Source of the DNA: Nocardia pseudobrasiliensis NBRC 108224
GTDB lineage: Bacteria > Actinomycetota > Actinomycetes > Mycobacteriales > Mycobacteriaceae
Assembly (NCBI RefSeq): GCF_001613105.1
Contig: NZ_BDBS01000010.1
Span: 1-64,000, forward strand
Length of the DNA: 64,000 bases
Reading direction: 5' to 3'
Shown: in pieces, positions 15,845 to 24,348 of the stretch
Layout: every line of letters starts with the position of its first letter
How positions within the stretch are numbered: position 1 is the first letter of the stretch
Notes under the pieces: model-generated
What the model saw: only the letters and a program-made list of their open reading frames with translations
Told to the model about the DNA's origin: nothing
Databases searched by the model: none
Made by a program: the position numbers and the translations under genes

Positions 15845-15858
15845 GATTGTTGACAATC
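15845..15858. promoter_or_regulatory. Predicted GntR operator
   Basis: GATTGT-TG-ACAATC is an inverted repeat with perfect 6-bp arms in the divergent intergenic region. A near-identical palindrome (ATTGTCGACAAT) lies in the gabT/gabD divergent promoter at 27722-27733. TNGTNNACNA cores are typical of FCD-type GntR operators. It overlaps the -35 element of the plus-strand promoter, as expected for a repressor site. Confidence 0.6.
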
Positions 15859-15878
15859 ATACGAGGCGTTCATAATGT
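15850..15878 (+). promoter_or_regulatory. Consensus sigma70-type promoter, probably giving a leaderless mRNA
   Basis: TTGACA (15850-15855) and TAATGT (15873-15878) are 17 bp apart. The expected start site (15884-15886) coincides with the GTG start codon at 15885, and no ribosome site precedes it. A leaderless transcript is therefore likely. Confidence 0.6.
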
Positions 15879-15884
15879 GTCAAT

Positions 15885-16850
15885 GTGGTTGAGGGCCCTT
15901 TCGTCACCGTTCTGCACGATGGCGCCCGGCCCGATGCGGAGCTCATGCGCCCGGTGGCCGAGTGCGCCACGGTGCGCTATGCCGAGGGCGATGAGCTGAC
16001 CGCGGCGTTGCGCGGGGCCGACGTGCTGTTCGTCTACGACTTCATGAGTACCGCCGTGCCCGGCGCCTGGCATGCCGCCGATCGGGTGCGCTGGGTGCAT
16101 GTCGGCGCGACCGGGGTCGATGTGGTGATGTTCGACGACCTCGTCCGAAGCGATGTGGTCGTCACCAATACCCGCGGACTGTTCGACGCGCCCATCGCCG
16201 AATACGTCCTGGGGCAGATCCTAAACTTCGCCAAGGATCTGCCCGAATCGCTGCGCCTGCAGCAGCAACACATCTGGCGGCATCGCGAATCCGAACGGGT
16301 CGCGGGCGCCTCCGCGTTGATCGTGGGCACCGGATCGATCGGCCGGGCCATCGCCCGGTTGCTGCGCGCGGCCGGGATGCGGGTGCGTGGACTCGGCCGG
16401 ACCGCGCGCGCCGAGGATCCCGATTTCGGCGTGGTCGGCACCGATCTGTTCGCCGAACTGCCATCCGCGGACTACGTGATCGCGGTCGCGCCGCTGACGC
16501 CGCGGACCCGGCATCTGTTCGACGCCCGGGCGTTCGCGGCGATGAAATCACATGCCCGTTTCATCAACGTCGGTCGCGGGGAACTAGTAGTGACAGACGA
16601 TCTCGTCGCCGCGCTGCGCGCCGGTGCGCTGGCCGGCGCGGCGCTCGATGTCGTCGATCCCGAACCGCTGCCCGCGGGGCACGCACTCTGGGATCTGCCG
16701 AATGTCCATATCACCCCACACAATTCCGGCGACTTCCGCGGTTGGCGCAAGGAGATCGTCACCGCGTTCGCGGACAACTTCCGGAAGTGGATCGATGGCC
16801 GGCCACTGGACAATGTGGTCGACAAGCGGCTGGGTTACGTACCCGGCTGA
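15885..16850 (+). CDS. D-isomer specific 2-hydroxyacid dehydrogenase
   Basis: A 321-residue NAD(P)-dependent dehydrogenase that interconverts 2-oxo acids and D-2-hydroxy acids. The Rossmann motif VGTGSIGRAIARLLRAAG sits near residue 145. The catalytic trio is visible as R in NVGRGELV, E in DPEPLPAGH and H in ITPHNSGD. The N-terminal substrate domain starts without a signal peptide. GTG at 15885 has no ribosome site but lies at the predicted transcript start. The amidase gene follows after 12 bp and is probably cotranscribed. It may reduce or oxidise the hydroxyacid released in this pathway; the substrate is unknown. Confidence 0.9.
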   Translation: MVEGPFVTVLHDGARPDAELMRPVAECATVRYAEGDELTAALRGADVLFVYDFMSTAVPGAWHAADRVRWVHVGATGVDVVMFDDLVRSDVVVTNTRGLFDAPIAEYVLGQILNFAKDLPESLRLQQQHIWRHRESERVAGASALIVGTGSIGRAIARLLRAAGMRVRGLGRTARAEDPDFGVVGTDLFAELPSADYVIAVAPLTPRTRHLFDARAFAAMKSHARFINVGRGELVVTDDLVAALRAGALAGAALDVVDPEPLPAGHALWDLPNVHITPHNSGDFRGWRKEIVTAFADNFRKWIDGRPLDNVVDKRLGYVPG

Positions 16851-16862
16851 AGGGAGTCAGTT

Positions 16863-18263
16863 ATGGCCCACCCCGATATCGAGACCCCCACCTCCCCGGC
16901 GGAGATGACCGCGGTCGAACTGGTCACCGCCTACTCCGCGGGTGCGCTGTCGCCGGTGGAGGCGACCCGCTCGGTGCTCGACGCGATCGCCGAGCGCGAC
17001 GGTGAGGTGAACGCGTTCTGCCTGGTCGATCCCGATCGGGCGCTGGTGCAGGCCAAGGAGTCCGAGGCGCGCTGGCATTCCGGACATGTGCGCGGCCTGC
17101 TGGACGGGGTGCCGATCTCGATCAAGGACATCTTCCTGACCGAGGGCTGGCCCACCCGGCGCGGCTCGACCTCCATCGAGGCCGATGTGCCGTGGCCGGT
17201 GGACAGTCCGGTGAGCGCGCGGCTGCGCGAGGACGGCATGGTGTTCGTCGGCAAGACGACCACCCCGGAACTGGCCTGGAAGGCCGTCACCGACAGCCCG
17301 CTGACCGGCATCACCCGCAATCCGGTCGATCCGTCGAAGACCTGCGGCGGTTCCTCCGGCGGCAGCGCCGCGGCGGTCGCGGCGGGGATGGGTCCGGTGT
17401 CGGTGGGCACCGATGGCGGTGGCAGCGTGCGGATTCCGGCCTCGTTCTGCGGCATCGTCGGCTTCAAGCCGACCCACGGGCGCATTCCGCTGTATCCGGC
17501 CAGCCCGTTCGGACCGCTGGCCCACGCCGGACCGATGACCCGCACGGTCGAGGACGCCGCGCTGCTGATGGATATCCTCTCGCTGCCCGATCCGCGGGAT
17601 CCGACCGCGCTAGCGCCGACGCTGACCACCTTCCGCGGACAGCTGCAGCGCGATGTGCGGGGTGCGACGGTCGCGTACTCGGCCACACTCGGTTTCGCCG
17701 AGGTGGATCCGGAGGTGGCCGGGGTCGTCGACGCGGCGGTGCGTCGACTCGACGAGGCGGGCCTGCGGGTGCTGGCCGCCGATCCCGGATTCACCGATCC
17801 GCTGGACGCGTTCGAGAAGCTGTGGGCGGCGGGCGCGGCGACCATGCTGTCGAAATTCCCCGCGGGCACCCGGGATCGGGTCGATCCGGGACTGGGCGAG
17901 TGCTGGGATCGCGGCGAAACCATCGGCGCGGTCGACTATCTCGACGCCCGGGCCGTCGCGGCCGAGATCGGCATCGTGATGGGCGCCTTCCACACCGCCT
18001 ACGACGTCCTGATCACCCCGACCATGCCGATCGCCGCCTTCGAGGCGGGCCACGACGTGCCGCCGGGCAGCGAGCTGCGCAGCTGGCCGCAGTGGACGCC
18101 GTTCACCTATCCGTTCAATCTGACCCAGCAGCCCGCGATCAGCATTCCGGTCGGTGTCACAGCCGCCGGGCTGCCGGTGGGCATGCAGATCGTGGGCCCG
18201 CGTCATTCCGACGATCTGGTGCTCGCCCTGGCGCGCTTCGCGGAACTCGTTCTGGCGGAATGA
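16863..18263 (+). CDS. Amidase signature family hydrolase
   Basis: A 466-residue amidase of the GatA/AS family, which hydrolyses amides to acid and ammonia. The catalytic Lys lies in GVPISIKDIFLTEGWPT. The Gly/Ser-rich loop CGGSSGGSAAAVAAGMG carries the cis-Ser, and the nucleophilic Ser lies in GTDGGGSVRIPASFCG. Length and C-terminal AISIPVGVTAAGLPVGMQIV are normal. ATG at 16863 has AGGGAG upstream. No gatC or gatB partner is nearby, so it is a catabolic amidase rather than part of Glu-tRNA amidotransferase. Likely partner of the HyuA/DUF917 operon in breaking ring or side-chain amides. Confidence 0.93.
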   Translation: MAHPDIETPTSPAEMTAVELVTAYSAGALSPVEATRSVLDAIAERDGEVNAFCLVDPDRALVQAKESEARWHSGHVRGLLDGVPISIKDIFLTEGWPTRRGSTSIEADVPWPVDSPVSARLREDGMVFVGKTTTPELAWKAVTDSPLTGITRNPVDPSKTCGGSSGGSAAAVAAGMGPVSVGTDGGGSVRIPASFCGIVGFKPTHGRIPLYPASPFGPLAHAGPMTRTVEDAALLMDILSLPDPRDPTALAPTLTTFRGQLQRDVRGATVAYSATLGFAEVDPEVAGVVDAAVRRLDEAGLRVLAADPGFTDPLDAFEKLWAAGAATMLSKFPAGTRDRVDPGLGECWDRGETIGAVDYLDARAVAAEIGIVMGAFHTAYDVLITPTMPIAAFEAGHDVPPGSELRSWPQWTPFTYPFNLTQQPAISIPVGVTAAGLPVGMQIVGPRHSDDLVLALARFAELVLAE

Positions 18264-18273
18264 GCTTCGCCGG

Positions 18274-18954
18274 TCAGGTGGTGTGCAGGGCGAACGGGTG
18301 CACCACCTGATCGTAGGTCCAGCGCTGACCGTCGCCGCCGATGCAGCTCTGGGCGCGGCCGTTGCGCTTGGCCGCCAGCAGCGCGGCGTCGGCCGCCAGC
18401 AGCAGACCCTCGAGCCGCGGATCCGCGTCGCGGGTGGCCAGGCCCACCGATACCGACAGTCCGGTCAGGGTGGTCTCACCGTCGCGGGCGCTGACCGTGC
18501 GCAGCCGTGCGGCGTTGAGTTGCACATTGAGGCTGCGGGCCACCGCGAGCGCGTCGTCGGTGGCGGTTCCGGGCATCAGCACCAGGAATTCGTCGCCGCC
18601 GTAGCGGGCCACCAGATCGGTGCGCCGGGTGACCGAGCGCAGGATGCCCGCGACTTGGCGTAAGGCATTGTCCCCGGCCAGATGTCCGTGTTCGTCGTTG
18701 ATCAGCTTGAACCGGTCGAGATCGGCGATGAGCAGCGTGATCGGCTCGCGTTGGGTGGTCGCCTCGGCCAACGCGCGGTCGGCGTGGTGATGCCAGGTGC
18801 GGCGGTCGAGCAGTCCGGTGAGCCAGTCCAGCCCCTGATGTCCGATGGGCGTGCCGCAGTTCGGGCAGCTCTGACATTCGGTATAGGTCTTCGCGCCACC
18901 GCGATCTCCCCCCGGGTGACGCGCGCGGCGGCCGCGAAATATCCCCAGAAACAC
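18274..18954 (-). CDS. GGDEF diguanylate cyclase with N-terminal zinc-ribbon motif
   Basis: A 226-residue soluble protein predicted to make cyclic-di-GMP from GTP. The GGDEF domain is complete: DWLTGLLDRRTW, LIADLDRFKLINDEHGH, the active site RYGGDEF, and an RxxD inhibitory site (RRTD) five residues before it. Before the domain lies a short Cys cluster (CQSCPNCGTPIG) that looks like half of a zinc ribbon. No membrane segment or PAS domain is present. GTG at 18954 was chosen because GGAGG lies upstream and the protein then starts VFLGIFRGRR; longer frames are not conserved-looking. It is divergent from the NCS1 permease. Confidence 0.85.
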   Translation of the reverse strand: MFLGIFRGRRARHPGGDRGGAKTYTECQSCPNCGTPIGHQGLDWLTGLLDRRTWHHHADRALAEATTQREPITLLIADLDRFKLINDEHGHLAGDNALRQVAGILRSVTRRTDLVARYGGDEFLVLMPGTATDDALAVARSLNVQLNAARLRTVSARDGETTLTGLSVSVGLATRDADPRLEGLLLAADAALLAAKRNGRAQSCIGGDGQRWTYDQVVHPFALHTT

Positions 18955-19032
18955 GGCAGTTCCCCCTTCCTCCTTGCTGAGCGCGACCCACAGATGTCCA
19001 GACCGTAAATTTCCGAGCACCATTCGTCCACG

Positions 19033-19132
19033 TGCGGACTGCACACCCGACGCTCGTCGAACGAGCGGCTGGCACAAACGGAGTAATGCGGACGAACCAT
19101 CCCGCCCCCGTCCCGTGCGAATTGCACACCCG
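19033..19132. repeat. Two dyad-like 17-bp direct repeats in the GGDEF/permease promoter region
   Basis: TGCGGACTGCACACCCG (19033-19049) and TGCGAATTGCACACCCG (19116-19132) match at 15 of 17 positions, 83 bp apart. With the preceding G each holds a GTGC-n5-GCAC inverted repeat. They may be regulator sites for the permease or GGDEF gene. The rest of the 276-bp intergenic region (18955-19230) shows no gene. Confidence 0.4.
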
Positions 19133-19230
19133 CGCGGCGTCATCCGTGCCGATCGCACACGACGAGGCAGCCCGAACCTTAGTAACATGCGAATCCCGCT
19201 ACGCTACAACGGAAATCAGGGGGATCACCG

Positions 19231-20565
19231 ATGACCGCTGCCCCGGTCGGGCACGACGACTACGCATTGTCCCGCGTCCCACAGGCCGCGCGCTACCCAT
19301 GGTGGTCGGTGGCGACCCAGCGCTTCGGTCAGATCTCGGGCCTGAGTCAGTTCCTGCTCGGCGCGACGCTGGGCTTCGGATTGCCGTTCTGGCAGGCGTT
19401 TCTGGCGTTCACGCTGGGAGCCGTTGTGCTGGAGCTGGTTTCCATCGCGGTCGGCATCATCGGTCAGCGTGAGGGGCTGTCCACCTCGGTGCTCAGCCGC
19501 TGGACCGGCTTCGGTCAGGGCGGTGCGGCCGTGGTGGCGCTGGTCATCGGATTCAGCGCCACCGGCTGGTTCGGGGTGCAGTCGCAGCTGGCGGGCAAGA
19601 GTCTGGCCAAAATTCTCGGCGGGCTGCCGGTATGGGGCTGGTCGATGCTGTTCGGCCTGCTGGTGACGCTGATCGTGACCTACGGCTTCCGCTGGATGGC
19701 CTGGACCGCCTACATCACCGTACCGGCGTTTCTGATCATGGCCGGTGTCTCGGTGGTGATCGAACTGCGCCGCCACGATCTGGGTGGGTTGCTGACCGAC
19801 GCCGCGCCCGGACCGCATCTGACCCTGGTGCAGGCGGTCACGCTGGTGGCCGGGCAGTTCATGGTCGGCGCGGTGATCACCCCCGACATGACCCGGTTCA
19901 ATCGCTCGCCGATGGATGTGGTCAAGCAGACGGTGGTCGGAATCACCTTGGGGGAGTGGGTGATCGGCTCGGTCGGTGTGCTGCTGGCCCACGCCCTGCA
20001 CAGCAAAGACATCGCTACCATTGTCACCTCGTCGGTCGGCTGGGTGGGCGTGCTGGTCATCGTGGTCGCCGCGCTCAAGGTCAACGACTGGAATCTCTAC
20101 GTATCCTCGCTGGGGCTGGCCAATTTCGTGAAGACGGTCTTCGGCGTCCAGGTGCACCGCGCGTGGGTGTCGATCGTGGTCGGTGTGGTGGGCAGTGCGC
20201 TGGGTGCGGCCGGGATCCTGTCCCGGTATACCGATTTCCTGAATCTGCTCGCCGTGGCGTTCCCGCCGATTCCGGCGATCATGGTGGCGGAGTACTACGT
20301 GGCGCGGCGCTGGCGCGGACAGCTCACCGCGGCCGGGACCGCGCTGCCCGCGACCTCGCCGATGTGGGTGCCCGCCACGCTGGTGATCTGGTTGCTGGCC
20401 GCGCTGTTCGGCAAGTACGTGAAATTCGGTCTGCCCAGCGTGAACGCGCTGATCGCCGCGTTCGTCCTCTACCTCGTGGCCGACCGGATCGGTTTGCTGC
20501 GCGGCTTCGGCAGCCACGCCACCGCCCCGGAAGCGACCAATACCGCTCCGCAGCAAAGGGTTTGA
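19231..20565 (+). CDS. NCS1 family cytosine/purine/hydantoin-type permease
   Basis: A 444-residue membrane protein of the nucleobase-cation symporter-1 family (CodB-like). The N-terminal YPWWSVATQRFGQISGLSQF and the first helix with LGATLGFGLPFW are typical, and hydrophobic segments continue to residue about 420. NCS1 carriers import cytosine, purines, allantoin, hydantoins or similar rings. The substrate here is inferred only from context: it leads an operon with HyuA-like, two DUF917 and PucR genes. ATG at 19231 has GGGGGATC upstream. A second, longer NCS1 carrier serves the allantoin cluster at 57.9 kb. Confidence 0.9.
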   Translation: MTAAPVGHDDYALSRVPQAARYPWWSVATQRFGQISGLSQFLLGATLGFGLPFWQAFLAFTLGAVVLELVSIAVGIIGQREGLSTSVLSRWTGFGQGGAAVVALVIGFSATGWFGVQSQLAGKSLAKILGGLPVWGWSMLFGLLVTLIVTYGFRWMAWTAYITVPAFLIMAGVSVVIELRRHDLGGLLTDAAPGPHLTLVQAVTLVAGQFMVGAVITPDMTRFNRSPMDVVKQTVVGITLGEWVIGSVGVLLAHALHSKDIATIVTSSVGWVGVLVIVVAALKVNDWNLYVSSLGLANFVKTVFGVQVHRAWVSIVVGVVGSALGAAGILSRYTDFLNLLAVAFPPIPAIMVAEYYVARRWRGQLTAAGTALPATSPMWVPATLVIWLLAALFGKYVKFGLPSVNALIAAFVLYLVADRIGLLRGFGSHATAPEATNTAPQQRV

Positions 20566-20613
20566 CACCTCGATAAATCGACCGCGCGGTGTCGCCTCCC
20601 GTAGGCTGACCGC

Positions 20614-22179
20614 ATGCGCATTGGCATCGACGTCGGCGGGACCAACACCGACGCGGTCCTGATGGACGATGCGGAGGTTGTGGCCACAGTCAAGACGCCG
20701 ACCACCGAGGATGTCACGTCCGGAATCATGACCGCGCTTCGTGAACTCGAGAGCAGATCCGGTGTGGACCCGGCCGAGGTGCGGGCGGTGATGATCGGCA
20801 CCACGCACTTCATCAACGCGCTGGTGGAGGCGAATCGGCTCGCCCCGACGGCCGCGCTGCGCCTGGGCTTACCCGCGACCGCGGCATTGCCGCCGATGGT
20901 GGATTGGCCGCAGTCGCTGGTCCAGGCGGTGGCCGGGCGGCCGTATCTGTGCCACGGCGGCTTCGAATACGACGGTCAGACCATCTCGGATCTGGACGAG
21001 AACGAAATCCGTTCGGCCGCACGCGACATGCTCGAGCGCGGTGTGCGCAGCGTGGCCGTCTCCTCGGTGTTCTCGCCGGTCAGCGCCGAACACGAGACGC
21101 GGGCGGCGCAGATCATCGCCGCCGAGGCGCCGGGGCTGATGATCAGCCTGTCGCATCAGATCGGCCGGCTCGGGCTGCTACAGCGGGAGAACGCGACGAT
21201 CATCAATGCCGCGCTGGTGGAGATGGCGGCCCAGATCGTGGACGGGCTCGCGGTCGCGGTGCGCGGCGCGGGGGTGGTCGCGCCGCTGTATCTGAGCCAG
21301 AACGACGGCACCCTGATGGAGATCCACTACGCCAGAAAGTATCCCGTCGCGACCTTCGCCTCCGGTCCGACCAATTCGATGCGCGGCGCGGCGTTCCTGT
21401 CCGGACTGGGCGACTGCGTGGTGGTCGACGTGGGCGGCACCACCACCGATGTCGGTGTGCTGCAACGCGGTTTCCCGCGCGAGGCCGCGACCGAGGTGGT
21501 CGTCGCCGGGGTGCGCACCAACTTCCGGATGCCCGATGTGATCTCCATCGGTCTGGGCGGCGGCTCGCTGGTGCGCGAAAACCCTTCCCTGGGTATCGAA
21601 GTCGGACCCGACAGCGTGGGCTACCGGCTCACCGACACCGCGCTGGTATTCGGCGGTGACACGCTCACCGCGACCGATATCGGGGTGGCCGCGGGCGTAC
21701 TCGATATCGGCGATGCCAGCCGGGTTCGGCATCTGTCCGGCGATTTCGTCAAGCGGGCGCTGGGCACGATCGAGGGCAAGATCAGCCAGGTCATCGATCG
21801 CATGCGGACCTCGCGGGAGCTGCCGCCGGTCGTCGTGGTCGGCGGCGGTGAGTTTTTGGTGCCCGATTCCCTCGACGGCGTCGCCGGGGTGCATCGCATC
21901 GAGCATTTCGCGGTCGCGAATGCGATCGGCGCGGCCATCGCGCAGATCGGCGGCGAGGTCGACCGCATCTATCCGCTCGAACCCGGGCGGCGTGAGGCGG
22001 TGCTCGACGCCGCCAAACAGGAGGCCGTCGACCGCGCGGTCGCCGGCGGCGCCGATCCCGATCGCGTGGAGATCGTCGATGTCGACGAGGTGCCCATCGC
22101 CTATCTGCCCGGCAACGCCACCCGCATCAGGGTCAAGGCGGTCGGCGATCTACTGCTGACGAGTCGCCGTGGGTCGTGA
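20614..22179 (+). CDS. Hydantoinase/oxoprolinase family ATPase (HyuA-like)
   Basis: A 521-residue protein of the HyuA/acetone carboxylase beta/5-oxoprolinase family, which uses ATP to open cyclic amides or to carboxylate. Both actin-like ATPase phosphate motifs are visible: GIDVGGTNTDAVLM at residues 4-17 and VVDVGGTTTDVGVL near 270. The N-terminal hydantoinase segment (GTTHFINALVE) is also present. It lacks a HyuB partner; instead the next two genes are DUF917 proteins, a pairing known from many genomes. Its stop overlaps the first DUF917 gene. Likely role: ATP-dependent opening of a lactam or hydantoin ring. Confidence 0.9.
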   Translation: MRIGIDVGGTNTDAVLMDDAEVVATVKTPTTEDVTSGIMTALRELESRSGVDPAEVRAVMIGTTHFINALVEANRLAPTAALRLGLPATAALPPMVDWPQSLVQAVAGRPYLCHGGFEYDGQTISDLDENEIRSAARDMLERGVRSVAVSSVFSPVSAEHETRAAQIIAAEAPGLMISLSHQIGRLGLLQRENATIINAALVEMAAQIVDGLAVAVRGAGVVAPLYLSQNDGTLMEIHYARKYPVATFASGPTNSMRGAAFLSGLGDCVVVDVGGTTTDVGVLQRGFPREAATEVVVAGVRTNFRMPDVISIGLGGGSLVRENPSLGIEVGPDSVGYRLTDTALVFGGDTLTATDIGVAAGVLDIGDASRVRHLSGDFVKRALGTIEGKISQVIDRMRTSRELPPVVVVGGGEFLVPDSLDGVAGVHRIEHFAVANAIGAAIAQIGGEVDRIYPLEPGRREAVLDAAKQEAVDRAVAGGADPDRVEIVDVDEVPIAYLPGNATRIRVKAVGDLLLTSRRGS

Positions 22180-23263
22180 ACTACGCGCCGAGGATCTGCC
22201 CGACCTCGCCCGGGGCGCCGCGCTGCTGGGAACGGGTGGCGGGGGCGATCCCTATCTGGGCCGAATGCTGGTGCAGCAGGAGTATCTTCGCGGGCGCACC
22301 GTCGAGTTGATAGATCCGGAGGAGATCGCCGCCGACGCCCTGGTGATCCCGACCGCCGGAATGGGCGCGCCGACCGTGCGGATCGAGAAACTGCCGCGCG
22401 GCACCGAGGCGGCCCTGGCCCTGCGGACGCTGGAACATCATCTCGGTCGCCGCGCCGACGCGACCATGCCGATCGAATGCGGCGGCTCCAATTCGATGGT
22501 GCCGCTGCTGGTCGGAGCCCAGCTGGGCCTGCCGGTCGTGGACGCCGACGGTATGGGCCGGGCCTTCCCGGAACTGCAGATGCTGACCTTCGGCATCTAC
22601 GGAATCGTGGGTTCGCCCATGGCATTCAGCGGCGCGCACGACGAACACGGCATCCTCGACACCGGCGCGGACAATGTGCGCCTGGAACGGCTCGCGCGCA
22701 GTATGACCGTGCAGCTGGGCGGGACGGCCAATATCGCGCACTACTCCATGACCGGTGCGGATGTGCGGCGCACCGCGATTCGCAACACCCTCACGCTGTC
22801 GCTGCGGGTGGGGCGGTGCCTGCGCGAAAGCCGCGACAGCCACCGCGATCCGCTGCAGGCGCTGACCGCGCTGTTCAAGGAGACCAATTACGGCTATGCC
22901 GCACCGGTTTTCACCGGCCGGATCGTCGATGTGGAGCGCCGCACGGTCGGCGGCTTCGCGCGCGGGCGGGCGCTGATCAAATCGTTCGCCGACGAGTCGG
23001 TGCTCGAATTGTCCTTCCAGAACGAACATCTGATCGCCCGCGTCGACGGTCGGGTGCGGGTGATGGTGCCGGACCTGATCACGGTGCTGGGTGCGGAGAC
23101 CGCCGAACCGATCACCACCGAGGCATTGCGATTCGGTCAGCGCGTGACGGTATTCGCCATCGCCGCGCCGCCGATCATGCGCACGCCCGAGGCCCTGGCC
23201 GTATTCGGTCCGCGCGCATTCGGTTTCGAGATGGACTTCACCCCCGTCGAGGAACTGGCATGA
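22169..23263 (+). CDS. DUF917 family protein, copy 1
   Basis: A 364-residue DUF917 protein; the family is often fused or adjacent to HyuA-like ATPases and its biochemistry is not settled. The N-terminal LGTGGGGDPYLGRMLVQQ, the middle ECGGSNSMVPLLVGAQLGLPVVDADGMGRAFPELQM and the C-terminal PDLITVLGAETAEPI are hallmarks. GTG at 22169 lies inside the hyuA end (11-bp overlap) and its own stop overlaps copy 2 (ATGA), so the operon is tightly coupled. About the same length as copy 2 and clearly paralogous, suggesting a heteromer. Confidence 0.88.
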   Translation: MGRELRAEDLPDLARGAALLGTGGGGDPYLGRMLVQQEYLRGRTVELIDPEEIAADALVIPTAGMGAPTVRIEKLPRGTEAALALRTLEHHLGRRADATMPIECGGSNSMVPLLVGAQLGLPVVDADGMGRAFPELQMLTFGIYGIVGSPMAFSGAHDEHGILDTGADNVRLERLARSMTVQLGGTANIAHYSMTGADVRRTAIRNTLTLSLRVGRCLRESRDSHRDPLQALTALFKETNYGYAAPVFTGRIVDVERRTVGGFARGRALIKSFADESVLELSFQNEHLIARVDGRVRVMVPDLITVLGAETAEPITTEALRFGQRVTVFAIAAPPIMRTPEALAVFGPRAFGFEMDFTPVEELA

Positions 23264-24348
23264 GCGAAGCCAGCCTCGGCGCGCGGGATGTGGATTGTCT
23301 GCAACGCGGGGCGAGTCTGCTCGGATCCGGCGGCGGGGGTGACGCGCATCTGAGCGCGCTGTGGCTGAGTCAGGAACTGGCCGACGGCCGCGAGGTTCGG
23401 CTGATCGATATCGACGCCCTCGAGCAGGGGTGGGTGCTGATGATGTGCGCCTTCGGCTCGACCGCGTCGGTCGCCATCGAAAAGCTGCCCTCCGGAGACG
23501 AATTGCGGCGCTGTGTCGGGACCGCCGAACGTCAGCTCGGTGTCGAGGTCGATGCCATCGGCGTGGTGGAGGTCGGCGGCAGTAATGCGCTGATGCCGTT
23601 CATCGCCGCCGCGCAGACCGGTAAACCCGTGGTGGACGCCGATCTGATGGGTCGCGCGTTCTCGCGCCTGGACCAGACCGTGGTCGCCGCGGGCGAACTC
23701 ACCGGCACCTGGGTGACCGCCGAGGCGGGCGGCGCGGCCGTGGTCGTCGACGGCGTGGACGCCCGCACGGCCGAACGCGTGATGCGCGGCGCGCTCACCG
23801 GATTGGGCGGCTGGGCGGTGCTGGCGTATCCGCCGATCGCGGCGTCGATCTATCGCCGAGTGGCCTTGCCGGGCACGGTGAGTGACGCGCTCGAGCTGGG
23901 GCGTCGTCACGAGGCCGGAATCGAGGCCGGGGACGACGGTATCGCGCTGGCCGCCCGGCTCGGTGGCGATCATCTCGGTCAGGGCACGGTCCTCGAGGTC
24001 TATCGCTACGAGGGCAATGGATTCGCCCGCGGCAGTGTCGCGGTGCGCACCGCGGACGGTCGGCGCGTGCTGCGGGTGGAGATGCAGAACGAATATTCGA
24101 TGGTGTTGCGCGACGGCGAGGTGGTGGCCACGACCCCGGACGTGATCTGCCTGCTCGATGTGCACAGCAAGCGGCCGATCCAGACCGGCCAGGTGCGGCG
24201 TGGACACGAGGTGGCGATCCTGACCCTGCCGGTTCCGGGCCGGCTCTGGCAACCGGATGTGCTGCCGCGCCTGGGCCCGCGGGCGCACGGTGTGGAGGCG
24301 GATCCGGTGCGGACCCATGCGGATCAGCGGAGGAGGCTCACGCGGTGA
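23260..24348 (+). CDS. DUF917 family protein, copy 2
   Basis: A 362-residue paralogue of copy 1. It shows LLGSGGGGDAHLSALWL, VVEVGGSNALMPFIAAAQTG, KPVVDADLMGRAFSRLDQ and TPDVICLLDVHSKRPIQTG. The ATG at 23260 overlaps the previous stop; the frame is open far upstream but that part has no homology. Its stop overlaps the GTG of the PucR gene. It probably acts with copy 1 and the HyuA-like ATPase, perhaps as subunits of one ring-opening enzyme. Confidence 0.88.
   Translation: MSEASLGARDVDCLQRGASLLGSGGGGDAHLSALWLSQELADGREVRLIDIDALEQGWVLMMCAFGSTASVAIEKLPSGDELRRCVGTAERQLGVEVDAIGVVEVGGSNALMPFIAAAQTGKPVVDADLMGRAFSRLDQTVVAAGELTGTWVTAEAGGAAVVVDGVDARTAERVMRGALTGLGGWAVLAYPPIAASIYRRVALPGTVSDALELGRRHEAGIEAGDDGIALAARLGGDHLGQGTVLEVYRYEGNGFARGSVAVRTADGRRVLRVEMQNEYSMVLRDGEVVATTPDVICLLDVHSKRPIQTGQVRRGHEVAILTLPVPGRLWQPDVLPRLGPRAHGVEADPVRTHADQRRRLTR

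Noticed and set aside
22477..23259. N-terminal part of a 623-codon frame leading into DUF917 copy 2
   Set aside because: No homology, overlaps DUF917 copy 1; the real gene starts at the coupled ATG 23260.
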